From Collinsella ihumii (GTDB lineage: Bacteria > Actinomycetota > Coriobacteriia > Coriobacteriales > Coriobacteriaceae), in NCBI RefSeq assembly GCF_900046475.1, contig NZ_FCOU01000003.1:1-64000 (forward strand): 64,000 bases of DNA, in the 5' to 3' direction. The notes under the pieces are model-generated. The model ran no database searches. It was not told the DNA's origin and worked only from the letters and a program-made list of their open reading frames with translations. Shown piece by piece: positions 24,949 to 34,012 of this stretch (its first letter is position 1; each line of letters opens with the position of its first letter). The translations under genes and the position numbers were made by a program.

Positions 24949-26118
24949 TCACGGCAGGCAGGTGCACCAGACCTCCTGGTTATGGAAGATCGAGAAATCG
25001 TTGAACCCGAAGCGCTCCGCTGCGGGCTGCTCGCCGTCGCAGACGCGCTCGAGCAGCTCGAGCAGCGAAGAGCCCAGCTCGTCGATCGTCGATGCGCCCT
25101 CCACGGCGCCCGACGCGTCGAAGTCGATGTTGTCCGCCATGCGCGCCGCGCACTCGACGTTGCCCGTCACCTTGATGACCGGTATGAGCGGGTTGCCGAT
25201 CGGCGTGCCGCGCCCGGTGGTGAAGATCAGCACCTGGGCGCCGCCCGCCGTCATGCCCGACACCGACTCGATGTCGTAGCCCGGCGTGTCCATGATCACC
25301 AGGCCGCGCCTGCCGGGTCGCGCACCGTAAGGGACGACCTCCATGATCGGGGAGGTTCCGCCCTTGGAGATGCCGCCCAGCGCCTTCTCCTCGAGCGTCG
25401 AGAGCCCGCCGGCCATGTTTCCGGGAGAGGGGTTCGCGCCGCGCACGTCGACGCCCGCCTCGGCAAAGCTGCGCTCCAGCCCGCAGACGATCCGGTAGAT
25501 ATCATCCGCCACGTCCGGGGTCGCGGCGCGCGCGGCGAGCAGGTCCTCGGTGCCGATGAGCTCGGTCGTCTCGCCGAGCATCACGGTGCCCCCGGCAGCG
25601 ACGACCGCGTCGCTCACCACGCCCGCCACGGGATTCGCCGCAAGGCCGCTCGTGGCATCGGAGCCTCCGCAGTTGGTGCCGAGCACCAGGTCGGCCAGGC
25701 CCATCTCGCAGCGCTCGGCACCCGCCGCGCGCTCCGTAAGGCCGCGCGCCAACTCGACGCCGTGCTCGATCGCGGCAGCGGAGCCGCCGCAGTCCTGGAA
25801 CGTCATGACCTCGAGCGGCTTATCCGAGCGCGAGCGCACGGCCTCGGCAAGCTCGTAGGGCTTGGTGGACTCGCACCCCAACCCGACGATGAGCGTGCCG
25901 AACACGTTCGGGTTGAGCGCGAGATTCGCAAGGCAGCGGCGCATGATCTCGATGCCGCTGCCCACCTGACCGCAGCCCTTGGAGTTCTCGACCGCCACGG
26001 CCCCGGGCACCGCATCGGCGATGCGCCGCGCGACCATGTTGGCGCAGCCGCATGTCGAGAGCACCATCACATGGTTGCGGATGCCGATGCTGCCGTCGGG
26101 TCTTCGGTACCCCCTCAT
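24949..26118 (-). CDS. UxaA-family dehydratase, large (catalytic) subunit
   Basis: 389 residues matching the C-terminal domain of altronate/galactarate dehydratases, which dehydrate hexonates or hexarates to 2-keto-3-deoxy acids. Recognisable are GYRRPDGSIGIRNHV, STCGCAN, NSKGCGQ, GLGCES, LGTNCGGSDATSGLAANP and GNPLIPVIKVTGN; the conserved cysteines suit a metal or Fe-S site. The N-terminal SAF domain is encoded by the preceding gene, and the two overlap by ATGA (26115-26118). Altronate, galactarate and sulfolactate (SuyB) dehydratases share this fold, so the substrate is open. Confidence 0.88.
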   Translation of the reverse strand: MRGYRRPDGSIGIRNHVMVLSTCGCANMVARRIADAVPGAVAVENSKGCGQVGSGIEIMRRCLANLALNPNVFGTLIVGLGCESTKPYELAEAVRSRSDKPLEVMTFQDCGGSAAAIEHGVELARGLTERAAGAERCEMGLADLVLGTNCGGSDATSGLAANPVAGVVSDAVVAAGGTVMLGETTELIGTEDLLAARAATPDVADDIYRIVCGLERSFAEAGVDVRGANPSPGNMAGGLSTLEEKALGGISKGGTSPIMEVVPYGARPGRRGLVIMDTPGYDIESVSGMTAGGAQVLIFTTGRGTPIGNPLIPVIKVTGNVECAARMADNIDFDASGAVEGASTIDELGSSLLELLERVCDGEQPAAERFGFNDFSIFHNQEVWCTCLP

Positions 26119-26408
26119 GCGCCCACCCCCGTCTTGATGCTTTCGATGTTATGGATATGCACGTACGAGCCGCGACCGACCGGCGACGTCACGCGCCCGA
26201 TGATCTGGCCGTACTTGGTGACCGTGTCGCCCGCGTCGCGCTCGATAAGGCAGATCTTGTGGAAGCGCGGGATGTCCTCGCGCGCGGTCAGCATGCAGGC
26301 GACCTCGCCGCTCTTGGTGCGCACGCAGACCTTCTCGCCCGCGCTCACCGCGTCGATAACCGTGGCGACGTCGTCCGATGCCGCCATGCGCAGCGCGCGC
26401 TTATCCAT
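26115..26408 (-). CDS. UxaA-family dehydratase, small SAF-domain subunit
   Basis: 97-residue SAF domain corresponding to the N-terminus of one-piece UxaA/GarD. It reads through DNVATVI-like, GEKVCVR and a conserved HKICL followed by GQIIGR. Separate small and large subunits are known for several members of this superfamily. Translational coupling with the large subunit (ATGA) supports a 1:1 complex. Confidence 0.85.
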   Translation of the reverse strand: MDKRALRMAASDDVATVIDAVSAGEKVCVRTKSGEVACMLTAREDIPRFHKICLIERDAGDTVTKYGQIIGRVTSPVGRGSYVHIHNIESIKTGVGA

Positions 26409-26438
26409 AGATCACAGAGCTCCCGTTTTCCTACTGGC

Positions 26439-27014
26439 CTACTGGTCGGATTTCTTGCCCAGGTGCGACAGCGGGTCCTCGAACTTCGAGAACGCGATGC
26501 CCGGATGTGCCGGCGCGATGTGCTCGCAGATCCAATCGTATGCTTCCTTCATGCGCGAGCGGCGGACCCACAGGCCCGACAGCTGCAGCACGAAGTAGAC
26601 GCGGTCGGACTGGTTGGCGTCCATCTGCGCCTGCATCTCAGGCGTGACCTCGTCGAACTGGTCGGCGGTCTTGTAGCCCATGACCTCGAGCATGAGGTCG
26701 TTGTTGCTCGCCGCCTTGAGGTTCACGCTCAAAACCTGCTCCCACGGCAGGACGATGATGTCATCCGGCTTCGTGAAGTCCGTCACGCCGTCTTCGGTGT
26801 ACTCGAACAGCGGGCCGCGGTCGCTCATCTTGCGCACGTTGAACACGACGCCCGCGATGAAGCAGACGGCAACCGCCACCGAGATGATCGGCCACACGAT
26901 GTTGCCCCCGCCCTGGGTGAAGCCCAGAGCGACGATGCACACCGCGATGACCACATACGACAGGCTGATGGCGAACAGCCTGCGCATGTCGTTATACACA
27001 ACGAGTTTGTCCAC
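26439..27014 (-). CDS. Membrane protein with bacterial PH-like domain
   Basis: 191 residues. Two hydrophobic helices (about 12-32 and 40-60) are followed by a soluble region with the look of the STM3941/YcxB bacterial PH-like fold (DDIIVLPWEQVLSVNLKAAS). GTG 27014 follows a CGAGG site. It is embedded in the sugar operon between the dehydratase and HAD genes, without an evident catalytic role. Whether it serves the pathway is unknown. Confidence 0.65.
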   Translation of the reverse strand: MDKLVVYNDMRRLFAISLSYVVIAVCIVALGFTQGGGNIVWPIISVAVAVCFIAGVVFNVRKMSDRGPLFEYTEDGVTDFTKPDDIIVLPWEQVLSVNLKAASNNDLMLEVMGYKTADQFDEVTPEMQAQMDANQSDRVYFVLQLSGLWVRRSRMKEAYDWICEHIAPAHPGIAFSKFEDPLSHLGKKSDQ

Positions 27015-27041
27015 AGGAGTAACCTCGCTTTATTTCCAAAC

Positions 27042-27761
27042 TTACGAGCGTAGGACCTCGAGGAATCCCACGACGTCGGCCAGGCTGTCGAACGAGAGCA
27101 CCGCGTCGCGGCGGATGTTCTCGCGGTTGCCTTCGGGCTGATCCAGAATCGGGTAGCCCTCGGTGACCGAATCCATATTCGTCAGATCGTCGAACACGAA
27201 GCCCGACGTGAAGCCGCCGGCATTGGCGGCACGGATGCCCGCATGGCTGTCTTCCAGCACCAGGGTGTGCGCGGGGTCGGCGTCGATGAGGGCCGCCGCC
27301 TTGAGGAAGATCTCCGGGTCGGGCTTGCCGTTTTTGACCTGGGAACCGTCCATGATGTAGGGGAAGGCGTGCGAGAGGTACTCGGCCTCCATGTACTCAT
27401 CGATGAGCGGCCGGACCGTGGAGCTCGCGAGCGCATAGGGGATCTTGCGCTCCTGAAGGTAGTTCAAAAGCTCCAGCAGGCCCTTCTTCTTGCCCACGCG
27501 GCCGTTTTGCTCCATGCGCACGGCCGTCTTCTGCTTCTTGATGTACTCGCGCCACGTGGTGACGTCCTTGTCCTCACCGAACGCGTGGCGCAGCTCGGCG
27601 ACGACCTCGTGCTCGATCCTGCCGCACAGGTGCATGTACAGGGCAGGGTTCATCTGGAACCCGAAGGCGCGGGCTGCGCGCAGATACGCCCGGTAGCACA
27701 GGCGCTCACTGTCGAAGATAAGACCGTCCATATCGAAGAGGACTGCCTGAAACGGACCCAC
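27042..27761 (-). CDS. HAD-superfamily phosphatase / phosphomutase (beta-PGM-like)
   Basis: 239 residues. Motif I is LFDMDGLIFDSE (nucleophile Asp and acid/base Asp), motif II S in ALASSTVRP, motif III K in KNGKPDPEIF, and motif IV ED in VLEDSHAGI. An alpha-helical cap lies between I and II. GTG 27761 has AAGGAG upstream. In this operon it may dephosphorylate a sugar phosphate or clear a dead-end intermediate; the substrate is unknown. Confidence 0.88.
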   Translation of the reverse strand: MGPFQAVLFDMDGLIFDSERLCYRAYLRAARAFGFQMNPALYMHLCGRIEHEVVAELRHAFGEDKDVTTWREYIKKQKTAVRMEQNGRVGKKKGLLELLNYLQERKIPYALASSTVRPLIDEYMEAEYLSHAFPYIMDGSQVKNGKPDPEIFLKAAALIDADPAHTLVLEDSHAGIRAANAGGFTSGFVFDDLTNMDSVTEGYPILDQPEGNRENIRRDAVLSFDSLADVVGFLEVLRS

Positions 27762-27859
27762 GTCGAGCTCCTTTTCGTTCGAATACCCGTTACAAAAGAT
27801 AAGGCCTGCGCCCTCCTGCGGGTGCGCGGAGAGGTGCAGGCCTGAAAGATCGAAGGCGC

Positions 27860-28852
27860 TTAGGCCCTGATCTCGTTCACCGGCTCCTCGCCGGCGACGA
27901 AGCGCTCAACATCGCCAACGCACTTCTCGCCCATGCCGCGCAGGCACTCCTCCGTGTAGGCGGAGATGTGCGGGCACACGAGAACCTTGGGATGGTTGAA
28001 GTACGGATCGTCGGCGCGCGGCGGCTCGTCGTGCATGACGTCCATCGCGAGGCCCTTGACCGTACCGTCCTCCAGGGCGGCCAGCATAGCAGGCTGGTCG
28101 ATGAGGTCGGCGCGGGCGTTGTCCACCACGTAGACACCCTTCTTCATCTTGGAGAGGGCATCGGCGTTCAGGATGTGGAACGACGTGGGGTTGAGGTCGG
28201 CGTTGAGCGTCAGGATGTCGCAGTTGGAGACCACGGTGTCGAGGTCGGTGTACTGGAAGTCGACGCCCTGGGCGCGCAGCCCCTCGGCCCACTCGTCGCG
28301 CTGGACCGGGTCGCAGGCCAGGACCTTGAGGTCGTAGCCGCGGGCCAGGATCTCGACGACGCGGGTGCCGATGTTGCCGCAGCCGATGATGCCGAGGGTC
28401 TTGCCGGACACGCCGTTGCCCACAAAGGAGGCACGGTCGGCCCAACGTCCCTCGTTGGCGGCCACGTGGGAGTCGCTCACCTGACGCATGCAGTCGAGCA
28501 GCAGCGCCACGGCGCCCTCGGCCACGGCGTCGCGCTCGACGAGCGGCGGCACGGTGGTCAGGATGCAGCCCGTCGCGTTGCAGGCCTTGACATCGACGTT
28601 GTTGTAGCCGATGCCGTGGCGCGAAAGCAGCAGCAGGTCGGTCTTGTGCTCGAAGAACTCAGCGTCGAAAAACGGGGTCACCGAGGAGATGATGACGTTG
28701 TAGTCCTTGAGGGTCTCGGCCAGCTCGGCGCCGTGGGCGTCGCCCGCCACGCGGACACGCTCGACCGTGCCGATCTTCTCAAGGCGCTCCATCTGATCGG
28801 GGAAGCGGCGCCCGAACGACGAGGAGTTAACGATTGCGATGCGATATTCCAT
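27860..28852 (-). CDS. D-isomer-specific 2-hydroxyacid dehydrogenase
   Basis: 330 residues, NAD(P)-dependent. The nucleotide motif is GCGNIGTRVVEI and the catalytic Arg-Glu-His set is in NARADLID, MHDEPP and CPHISAYT. The second Arg-region motif reads NARAD in place of the common NTARG. In this operon it may reduce a 2-keto sugar acid or oxidise a hydroxyacid substrate. It shares the strand with the PTS genes and follows EIIB by 44 bases. Confidence 0.88.
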   Translation of the reverse strand: MEYRIAIVNSSSFGRRFPDQMERLEKIGTVERVRVAGDAHGAELAETLKDYNVIISSVTPFFDAEFFEHKTDLLLLSRHGIGYNNVDVKACNATGCILTTVPPLVERDAVAEGAVALLLDCMRQVSDSHVAANEGRWADRASFVGNGVSGKTLGIIGCGNIGTRVVEILARGYDLKVLACDPVQRDEWAEGLRAQGVDFQYTDLDTVVSNCDILTLNADLNPTSFHILNADALSKMKKGVYVVDNARADLIDQPAMLAALEDGTVKGLAMDVMHDEPPRADDPYFNHPKVLVCPHISAYTEECLRGMGEKCVGDVERFVAGEEPVNEIRA

Positions 28853-28896
28853 CTAAGTCGCGCATCCTATCTGATCGCAGGTTCAGTTCAAACGGA

Positions 28897-29391
28897 CTAC
28901 TTGCCGCACTTGGCCAGAGCGCCAGCCAGAGAGACGTTCTCGGAGGACGGAATCTTCTGGAAGTAGACGGTCACGCCCGCATCGCCGATAGCCTTGGCGA
29001 TGTCGGCGTCGTCGTCGGTCAGGCCGACGGACTCGATGACCTTGGTGGAGCCGGGCTTGATGGCGATGCCGCCAACGTTCAGCTCCTTGATGGGCACGCC
29101 GCCGTCGACCGCGACCTTGGCGTAGGCCAGGGACTTGAAGATCAGCGCGACCTTGTCGTCGCCGAACTGGTTGGCGTTCCACTGGTCGACGAGGCCCTGA
29201 GCGGAGTAGACCTTGATCTTCAGACCACCGGTGGACTGGGTGGACTCGTAGATCTCCTTCATGAACTCATCGTTGGCGGTGGCGTCGTCGACAACGTAGG
29301 CGGCGTTGGTGCCCTTGCCCTTGGTCCACACCTGCATGACCTGGCCGTGAACCAGACGGTCGTCGATACGCGCGAGGGTGATCTCTGCCAT
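28897..29391 (-). CDS. PTS mannose/fructose/sorbose-family EIIB
   Basis: 164-residue cytosolic EIIB. The phosphorylated His is H15 in IDDRLVHGQV, the family signature. It takes phosphate from EIIA and gives it to the incoming sugar during IIC/IID transport. Fourth of the four PTS genes in transcription order. Confidence 0.94.
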   Translation of the reverse strand: MAEITLARIDDRLVHGQVMQVWTKGKGTNAAYVVDDATANDEFMKEIYESTQSTGGLKIKVYSAQGLVDQWNANQFGDDKVALIFKSLAYAKVAVDGGVPIKELNVGGIAIKPGSTKVIESVGLTDDDADIAKAIGDAGVTVYFQKIPSSENVSLAGALAKCGK

Positions 29392-29470
29392 GATAGTTTC
29401 TCCAATCCCTAGTGGGTTACTAAAAAGGGGTACACACCCCCTATAGAGATATGTACCCCAAATCGGACAA

Positions 29471-29878
29471 TTAGCCCTTGAGGTTGGCGCGGTTGATGAG
29501 GCGAGCGCCCATCTTGCCGGCCTCGACGGCGGTCGCGGCGAGCTCGTGGCCGTCCTCGGCCATGTCGAGCTGCTGGATCGTCTCGATGAGCATCGGCATG
29601 TTCACGCCGAGGATGACGTCGCAGTCGACCTTGCCGACGCAGGCAAGCGCGACGTTGGAGGGGCTGCCGCCCATGAGGTCGCACATGATGATGGTGTGCG
29701 CACCGGCCTCCTCGTTCTTCTCGACGATCTCGAACGCCTTGGCGCGCAGATCGTCGACGGACTGACCGGGCACGAGACCCAGGGCGTCAACGTTCTCCTG
29801 CTCGCCCATGATCATCTCGGCGCTCTTCTTGAGCTCGATGCCGAACAGGCCGTGGGTGATGATGAGGACCTTGTTCAT
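29471..29878 (-). CDS. PTS mannose/fructose/sorbose-family EIIA
   Basis: 135-residue EIIA with active His9 in LIITHGLFG and the DLMGGSPSN motif. It accepts phosphate from HPr (gene at 22655-22927). Confidence 0.94.
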   Translation of the reverse strand: MNKVLIITHGLFGIELKKSAEMIMGEQENVDALGLVPGQSVDDLRAKAFEIVEKNEEAGAHTIIMCDLMGGSPSNVALACVGKVDCDVILGVNMPMLIETIQQLDMAEDGHELAATAVEAGKMGARLINRANLKG

Positions 29879-29911
29879 ACGTGTGCGCTCCTTATTCGCT
29901 CAGAATCTCTC

Positions 29912-30838
29912 TTAGAGGATGCCGACGACCGCGAGGACGATCAGGATGACCGTGAAGCCGAGCATGGCCTGGGTCACCTTCATGCCCTTCTTCTGGAAGA
30001 AGAAGAACAGGGCCATAACGGCGATCAGCGGCAGCAGGCCGGGCAGGATGCCGTCCAAGGTCTCCTGGAGGACGAAGGGCCTACCGGACAGGTCGGCCTC
30101 GATCGGGGTGGACAGCTTGACGTAGCTTGCAGCCATGCAGCCCATCATGAACAGGCCGAGCACGCCGAGCGCGTCGATGATGGACTTGATGCGGCCGCCC
30201 TTCATGACCTCGAGCGCGGCGCGACGGCCCATGGTGTAGCCCATGCGGGTGAACAGGTAGCCGTAGATGAAGGTCGCGGTGGCGAAGCACACGAACGGCA
30301 TGACGGCGCCCAGCGGGTTGCCCTCCTGGCACAGGCCCAGGAACAGGGAGATGCAGATGTACTGAACGGTACCGGAGTCGATGGAGTCGCCGACGCCGGC
30401 CAGCGGGCCCATCAGGCCGATCTTGGTGTTCTGGATCATGGAGGCGTCGAGGGCGGGCTCGCCGGCGTTCAGGGCCTTGGCGCGCTCCTCCTCGAGGGAG
30501 ACGGTGATACCGGAGATGATACCGCCGCCCCAGACGGCCTGGGTGTTGAAGAACTGCAGGTGACGCTGGTAGGCCTCGCCCAGGAACACGGGGTTCTTGT
30601 AGAGCTTCTTCAGCACGGGCATAAGGCCGAAGCACAGCGAGGGCGCGATCATACGGTCGAAGGTGTGCGGCACCTCGTTGCACCACCACCAGCGGAACCA
30701 GACCTTCATGATGTCGCCCTTGGTGATCTCGTCGGGCTTGTTGGCCTCGCCGAGCATCAAACGGGGATCGGCATGGATCATGCCGTCTTCATCGAGGTAA
30801 TCGTGATAGTCCTGGGAAAGCTTCTCGACTTCGCTCAT
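29912..30838 (-). CDS. PTS mannose/fructose/sorbose-family EIID
   Basis: 308-residue membrane component. It shows the family motifs GDIMKVWFRW, MGPLAGVGDSID and a C-terminal hydrophobic hairpin. GAAAGGGAA precedes ATG 30838. It forms the translocator with EIIC. Confidence 0.94.
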   Translation of the reverse strand: MSEVEKLSQDYHDYLDEDGMIHADPRLMLGEANKPDEITKGDIMKVWFRWWWCNEVPHTFDRMIAPSLCFGLMPVLKKLYKNPVFLGEAYQRHLQFFNTQAVWGGGIISGITVSLEEERAKALNAGEPALDASMIQNTKIGLMGPLAGVGDSIDSGTVQYICISLFLGLCQEGNPLGAVMPFVCFATATFIYGYLFTRMGYTMGRRAALEVMKGGRIKSIIDALGVLGLFMMGCMAASYVKLSTPIEADLSGRPFVLQETLDGILPGLLPLIAVMALFFFFQKKGMKVTQAMLGFTVILIVLAVVGIL

Positions 30839-30880
30839 GAGTATGTTCCCTTCCTTTCTATGAGATATGGGGCCTGGCGA

Positions 30881-31642
30881 TTAGGCTTCGGCCTTCGTGG
30901 TGAACATGTTGTAGCAGAAGGCGATGATGACGCCGAAGATTGCCCAGGTGATCATGGTGATGCTCAGGCCGGCCCTGGTGGTGAGAACGACCAGGAAGTA
31001 AGCCAGGAAGAAGAACACGAGGAGCTTGCGGCTGCCGATAACGTGCATGGTGATGGCGATACCGAGAGCGGCAAGACCACCGGAGACGACGTCGAGGGCA
31101 TGCAGCACGGGGCCGTTGCTGATGGCGTTCATAACGTCGGAGATGACCGGGGCGCCCAGGTACAGGGCGATGGTGATCGTCGGGACGAACAGCGCGAAGG
31201 CGAAGATGGTCGGCATGACGGCGATCCAGAAGACCAGACCACGGGAGTCGGCCTTGACGGCGCACTGATCCATCTTGTTCACGGCGATGGTGTTCAGGAA
31301 GAAGCGGAGCTGGTACAGGTAGCTACCCATCAGGCCGACGGGCACCGCGATCGCGACTGCGGCCTCGGGGTCAAGGTCGCCCAGAATCGCGACGGACACG
31401 GCGATGGCCGATGCCACCGCAGGCTCGGAGGGCATAGCGCCGCCGGGGGCGACGACACCCATGTAGATGAGCTGGATGGTAGCGGTGACGACCATGGCCT
31501 GGTGCATATCGCCCAGGATGAGGCCGACCCAGAAGCCCGCCATCAACGGCGAGAAACGCATGGTGAGGGTAGCATAACCAAGCGCGCGAGATTCGATTGC
31601 CGCCACGAAGAGGGCAATCAGCAATGCTTGCACAATTGTCAT
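30881..31642 (-). CDS. PTS mannose/fructose/sorbose-family EIIC
   Basis: 253 residues with about seven membrane helices, typical GAMPSEPAVASAIAVSVA and LGDMHQAMVVTATIQLIYMG segments. ATG 31642 is set by AGGAAAGG upstream; the longer open frame is excluded. It is the first gene of the leftward operon and faces the RpiR regulator across a 548-base AT-rich promoter region. Confidence 0.93.
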   Translation of the reverse strand: MTIVQALLIALFVAAIESRALGYATLTMRFSPLMAGFWVGLILGDMHQAMVVTATIQLIYMGVVAPGGAMPSEPAVASAIAVSVAILGDLDPEAAVAIAVPVGLMGSYLYQLRFFLNTIAVNKMDQCAVKADSRGLVFWIAVMPTIFAFALFVPTITIALYLGAPVISDVMNAISNGPVLHALDVVSGGLAALGIAITMHVIGSRKLLVFFFLAYFLVVLTTRAGLSITMITWAIFGVIIAFCYNMFTTKAEA

Positions 31643-32144
31643 AATGCCTTTCCTTTCTCTCCTCTTTTCCGGAAGATGGTGGAGTGCGTCTTCTCCATCC
31701 CTCCCCGTTGCCCCAACGAGGCCCCTCGTTAAGACAAACCTTGGGCTTTTCGCCCCTTTGACCAAAAGTCTATGTGTTTTTCTGTTGTACTTGAAGAAAT
31801 TATTTTTCTTTCTGGCGAACGGTCTTTGCCTTATCGCCTGCCGAATTTAGACGTTTTTACGAAGTGTTTTGTGCTACCCGCTCATTGCGCGGGGTCTTTT
31901 CTTACTTGTGACATAATTTTTGCAGATAATAGGCTATTTTTTAATTGCTAGGCCCGATATGTCATTTGCCTGTTGATGTGATGCTCCTGTGACGTTTTCA
32001 AAACGGACAAAGTGATTATTGCCGTATACAGACCGTTTACCACCGTTCAGCCGGTTGACCTTTTGTTATGTAGGCTGAAAAATAATTTTTTTCTTCGAGA
32101 GCCCTCTGTGCGCAAGAATATTTGAGTACACTTGTGGCATAAGC
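31643..32144. promoter_or_regulatory. AT-rich divergent promoter region between the PTS operon and rpiR-type gene
   Basis: No gene seen in 500 bases. The sequence is far richer in A/T than the flanks (many TTTTT/AAAA runs, 31780-32100). It has the odd-length palindrome CGTTTTCAAAACG at 31993-32005, which resembles a cre-like or regulator half-site pair. The composition and the location argue for control sites for both directions. Confidence 0.5.
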
Positions 32145-32166
32145 TCATATTGATATAGCAATATGA
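32145..32166. promoter_or_regulatory. Inverted repeat TCATATTG-N6-CAATATGA, probable RpiR operator
   Basis: A perfect 8-bp inverted repeat with a 6-base spacer, 25 bases before the regulator's ATG. TTGAGT (32122-32127) lies about 18 bases before CATATT, so the palindrome overlaps a plausible -10 box, suiting autoregulation. Assignment to RpiR is inference. Confidence 0.5.
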
Positions 32167-32190
32167 ACCGCTGACCAGTCTGGACCATCA

Positions 32191-33042
32191 ATGGCACGCA
32201 ACACTGTTCTCCTCAAGATCAAGTCCCTCATGCCCTCGCTCTCGACCAAGGAGCAGAGCATCGCGAACTTCGTGCTCGAGGATCCCCGATTCGCCTCCCG
32301 CATGACCATCAACGAGATGGCGGCACAGCTCGGCGTGGCCGACTCCACGGTGTTCAAGTTCACCAAGAAGCTCGGGTATCGGGGCTTTCGCGATTTCCGC
32401 ACCGATCTGCTCGCCGAGGAGTTCGATCCGCAGATCTCCATCCACGAGAACGTGACGCCCGAGGACACCCCGGTCGTCGTGGCGCAGAAGATCTTCCATT
32501 CCAGCGCGAAATCCCTTCACGACACCCTGTCGCTGCTCAACGAGCACGACTTGGATCAGGCGATTGATTTTATGCTGGGCGCCTCGCACATCTCCCTGTA
32601 CGGCTGCGGCGAATCGGGCGTCATCGCGCTCGACGCCTACCAGAAGTTCCTGCGCTCGCCCATCCCCTGCCACTTCATCACCGACACGCACATGCAGCTC
32701 ATGCAGGCCGCGCAGTTGACGCCCGACGACTGCGCTATCGTCATCTCGCACACGGGCGCCACGCGCGAGATGATCGAGATCGCCCGCATCGCCCACGAGG
32801 CCCGCGCGCGCGTCATCCTCATCACGAGCTACCCCTCGCAGCACATCTCCGAATACGCCGACGTCACCTTCGTCTCGACCTCGGACGAAACGGGATACCG
32901 CCCCGAGTCGCTTTCGTGCCGTTTCGCGCAGCTCGCCATCATCGATACGCTCTACACGGCGCTCATGTTCCGCGTGCAGGGGACGGCCGAATCGCTGCGC
33001 AAGATACGCGAGGCCATCAATCTGACCAAAGTGGACGATTAG
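32191..33042 (+). CDS. RpiR-family transcriptional regulator (HTH-6 plus SIS domain)
   Basis: 283 residues. An N-terminal helix-turn-helix (about 1-75, TINEMAAQLGVADSTVFKFTKKLGYRG) is followed by a SIS sugar-phosphate-binding domain (about 125-260, ISLYGCGESG, VISHTGATREMIEIA). RpiR regulators sense sugar phosphates. Divergent from the PTS operon, it is the obvious candidate to control it, with a phosphorylated intermediate as likely ligand. ATG 32191 has only a weak ribosome site. Confidence 0.92.
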   Translation: MARNTVLLKIKSLMPSLSTKEQSIANFVLEDPRFASRMTINEMAAQLGVADSTVFKFTKKLGYRGFRDFRTDLLAEEFDPQISIHENVTPEDTPVVVAQKIFHSSAKSLHDTLSLLNEHDLDQAIDFMLGASHISLYGCGESGVIALDAYQKFLRSPIPCHFITDTHMQLMQAAQLTPDDCAIVISHTGATREMIEIARIAHEARARVILITSYPSQHISEYADVTFVSTSDETGYRPESLSCRFAQLAIIDTLYTALMFRVQGTAESLRKIREAINLTKVDD

Positions 33043-33053
33043 CGAAGCGCGCC

Positions 33054-33147
33054 GATGGGTTGGTTGGGGACGGGTTCGTTCCAACCCATTTTCGTTTGCA
33101 CGCCGTGATCATAGATGGGTTGGAACGAACCCGTCCCCAAACGACCC
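33054..33147. repeat. Two facing copies of the ATGGGTTGG...CCAACCCAT repeat
   Basis: Copy one (33054-33088) forms its own hairpin, ATGGGTTGG with CCAACCCAT, around GGGGACGGGTTCG. Copy two (33114-33147) is inverted: GATGGGTTGGAACGAACCCG then TCCCC. Together they fill the space between the convergent regulator and ABC genes and could act as a bidirectional terminator. Confidence 0.75.
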
Positions 33148-33160
33148 CTAGGCGTGCTTG

Positions 33161-33928
33161 CTAGCCGCTGTAGCGGGCCAAGAATGCGCGCGTGCGCTCC
33201 TGCCGGGGGTTGCCGAACACCTCTGCGGGGGCTCCCTCCTCGACGATCATGCCGCCATCCATGAAGACGACGCGGTCGGCCACATCGCGCGCGAACGCCA
33301 TCTCGTGCGTCACGATGATCATGGTGATGTCCTCCGCCGCGAGCTGCCTGATGACCTTGAGCACCTCTCCGGTGAGCTCGGGATCGAGCGCGCTGGTCGG
33401 CTCGTCGAAAAACAGGATGTCGGGGTTAAGCGCCAGGGCGCGCGCGATGCTTGCGCGCTGCTGCTGGCCTCCCGAGAGCTGGCAGGGAACCTTGTCCTCG
33501 CAGCCGGTGAGGCCCATCTTGGCGATCAGGGAGCGCGCCTGCTGCTCCACCTCGGAGCGGTCGCGCTTTTGCACCACGATCGGCGCGTCCATGATATTGC
33601 GCAGCACCGTCATGTGCGGAAACAGGTTATAGCTCTGGAAGACCAGCCCGAAGCGGCTCTTGGCGCGACGCATGGTGTCGCCTCGCACGTAGCTCACCTG
33701 CCCGTCCGCGTCGGTCGACGCCACGACGAGGTCGCCATAGGACAGCGTGCCCGCGTCGATCTGCTCAAGCGTCGTCGCGCAGCGCAGCATCGTCGACTTG
33801 CCGCCGCCCGACGGGCCGATGATCGCCACCACCTCGCCCGGCTCGACCGCCAGCGAGATGTCGCGCAACACGACGTTGTCGCCGAATGCCTTGCTCACAT
33901 GCTCCATCGAGAACACCGCATCAGCCAC
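33161..33928 (-). CDS. Polar amino-acid ABC transporter ATPase (GlnQ/ArtP type)
   Basis: 255 residues. Walker [11 protein letters not shown]-loop [12 protein letters not shown], signature [15 protein letters not shown], Walker [13 protein letters not shown], switch His in VTHEMAF. It energises import with the permease and binding protein upstream. GTG 33928 is chosen because AAAGGAG is located seven bases upstream; in-frame ATG 33907 is internal. Confidence 0.94.
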   Translation of the reverse strand: MADAVFSMEHVSKAFGDNVVLRDISLAVEPGEVVAIIGPSGGGKSTMLRCATTLEQIDAGTLSYGDLVVASTDADGQVSYVRGDTMRRAKSRFGLVFQSYNLFPHMTVLRNIMDAPIVVQKRDRSEVEQQARSLIAKMGLTGCEDKVPCQLSGGQQQRASIARALALNPDILFFDEPTSALDPELTGEVLKVIRQLAAEDITMIIVTHEMAFARDVADRVVFMDGGMIVEEGAPAEVFGNPRQERTRAFLARYSG

Positions 33929-34012
33929 GGTACGCTCCTTTCCTGCTATCGGCTCGCGCCGCCCTGCCATGCACGCCCGTCCTCCATGGCCAAGCGGAGC
34001 GGAACGGATTTC

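Noticed and set aside
29546-31732. Very long rightward frame across the PTS genes (and similar ones at 24.0-26.6, 34.9 and 47.9-49.4 kb)
   Set aside because: Mirror frames of high-GC coding DNA, low-complexity in composition and with the real genes on the other strand.
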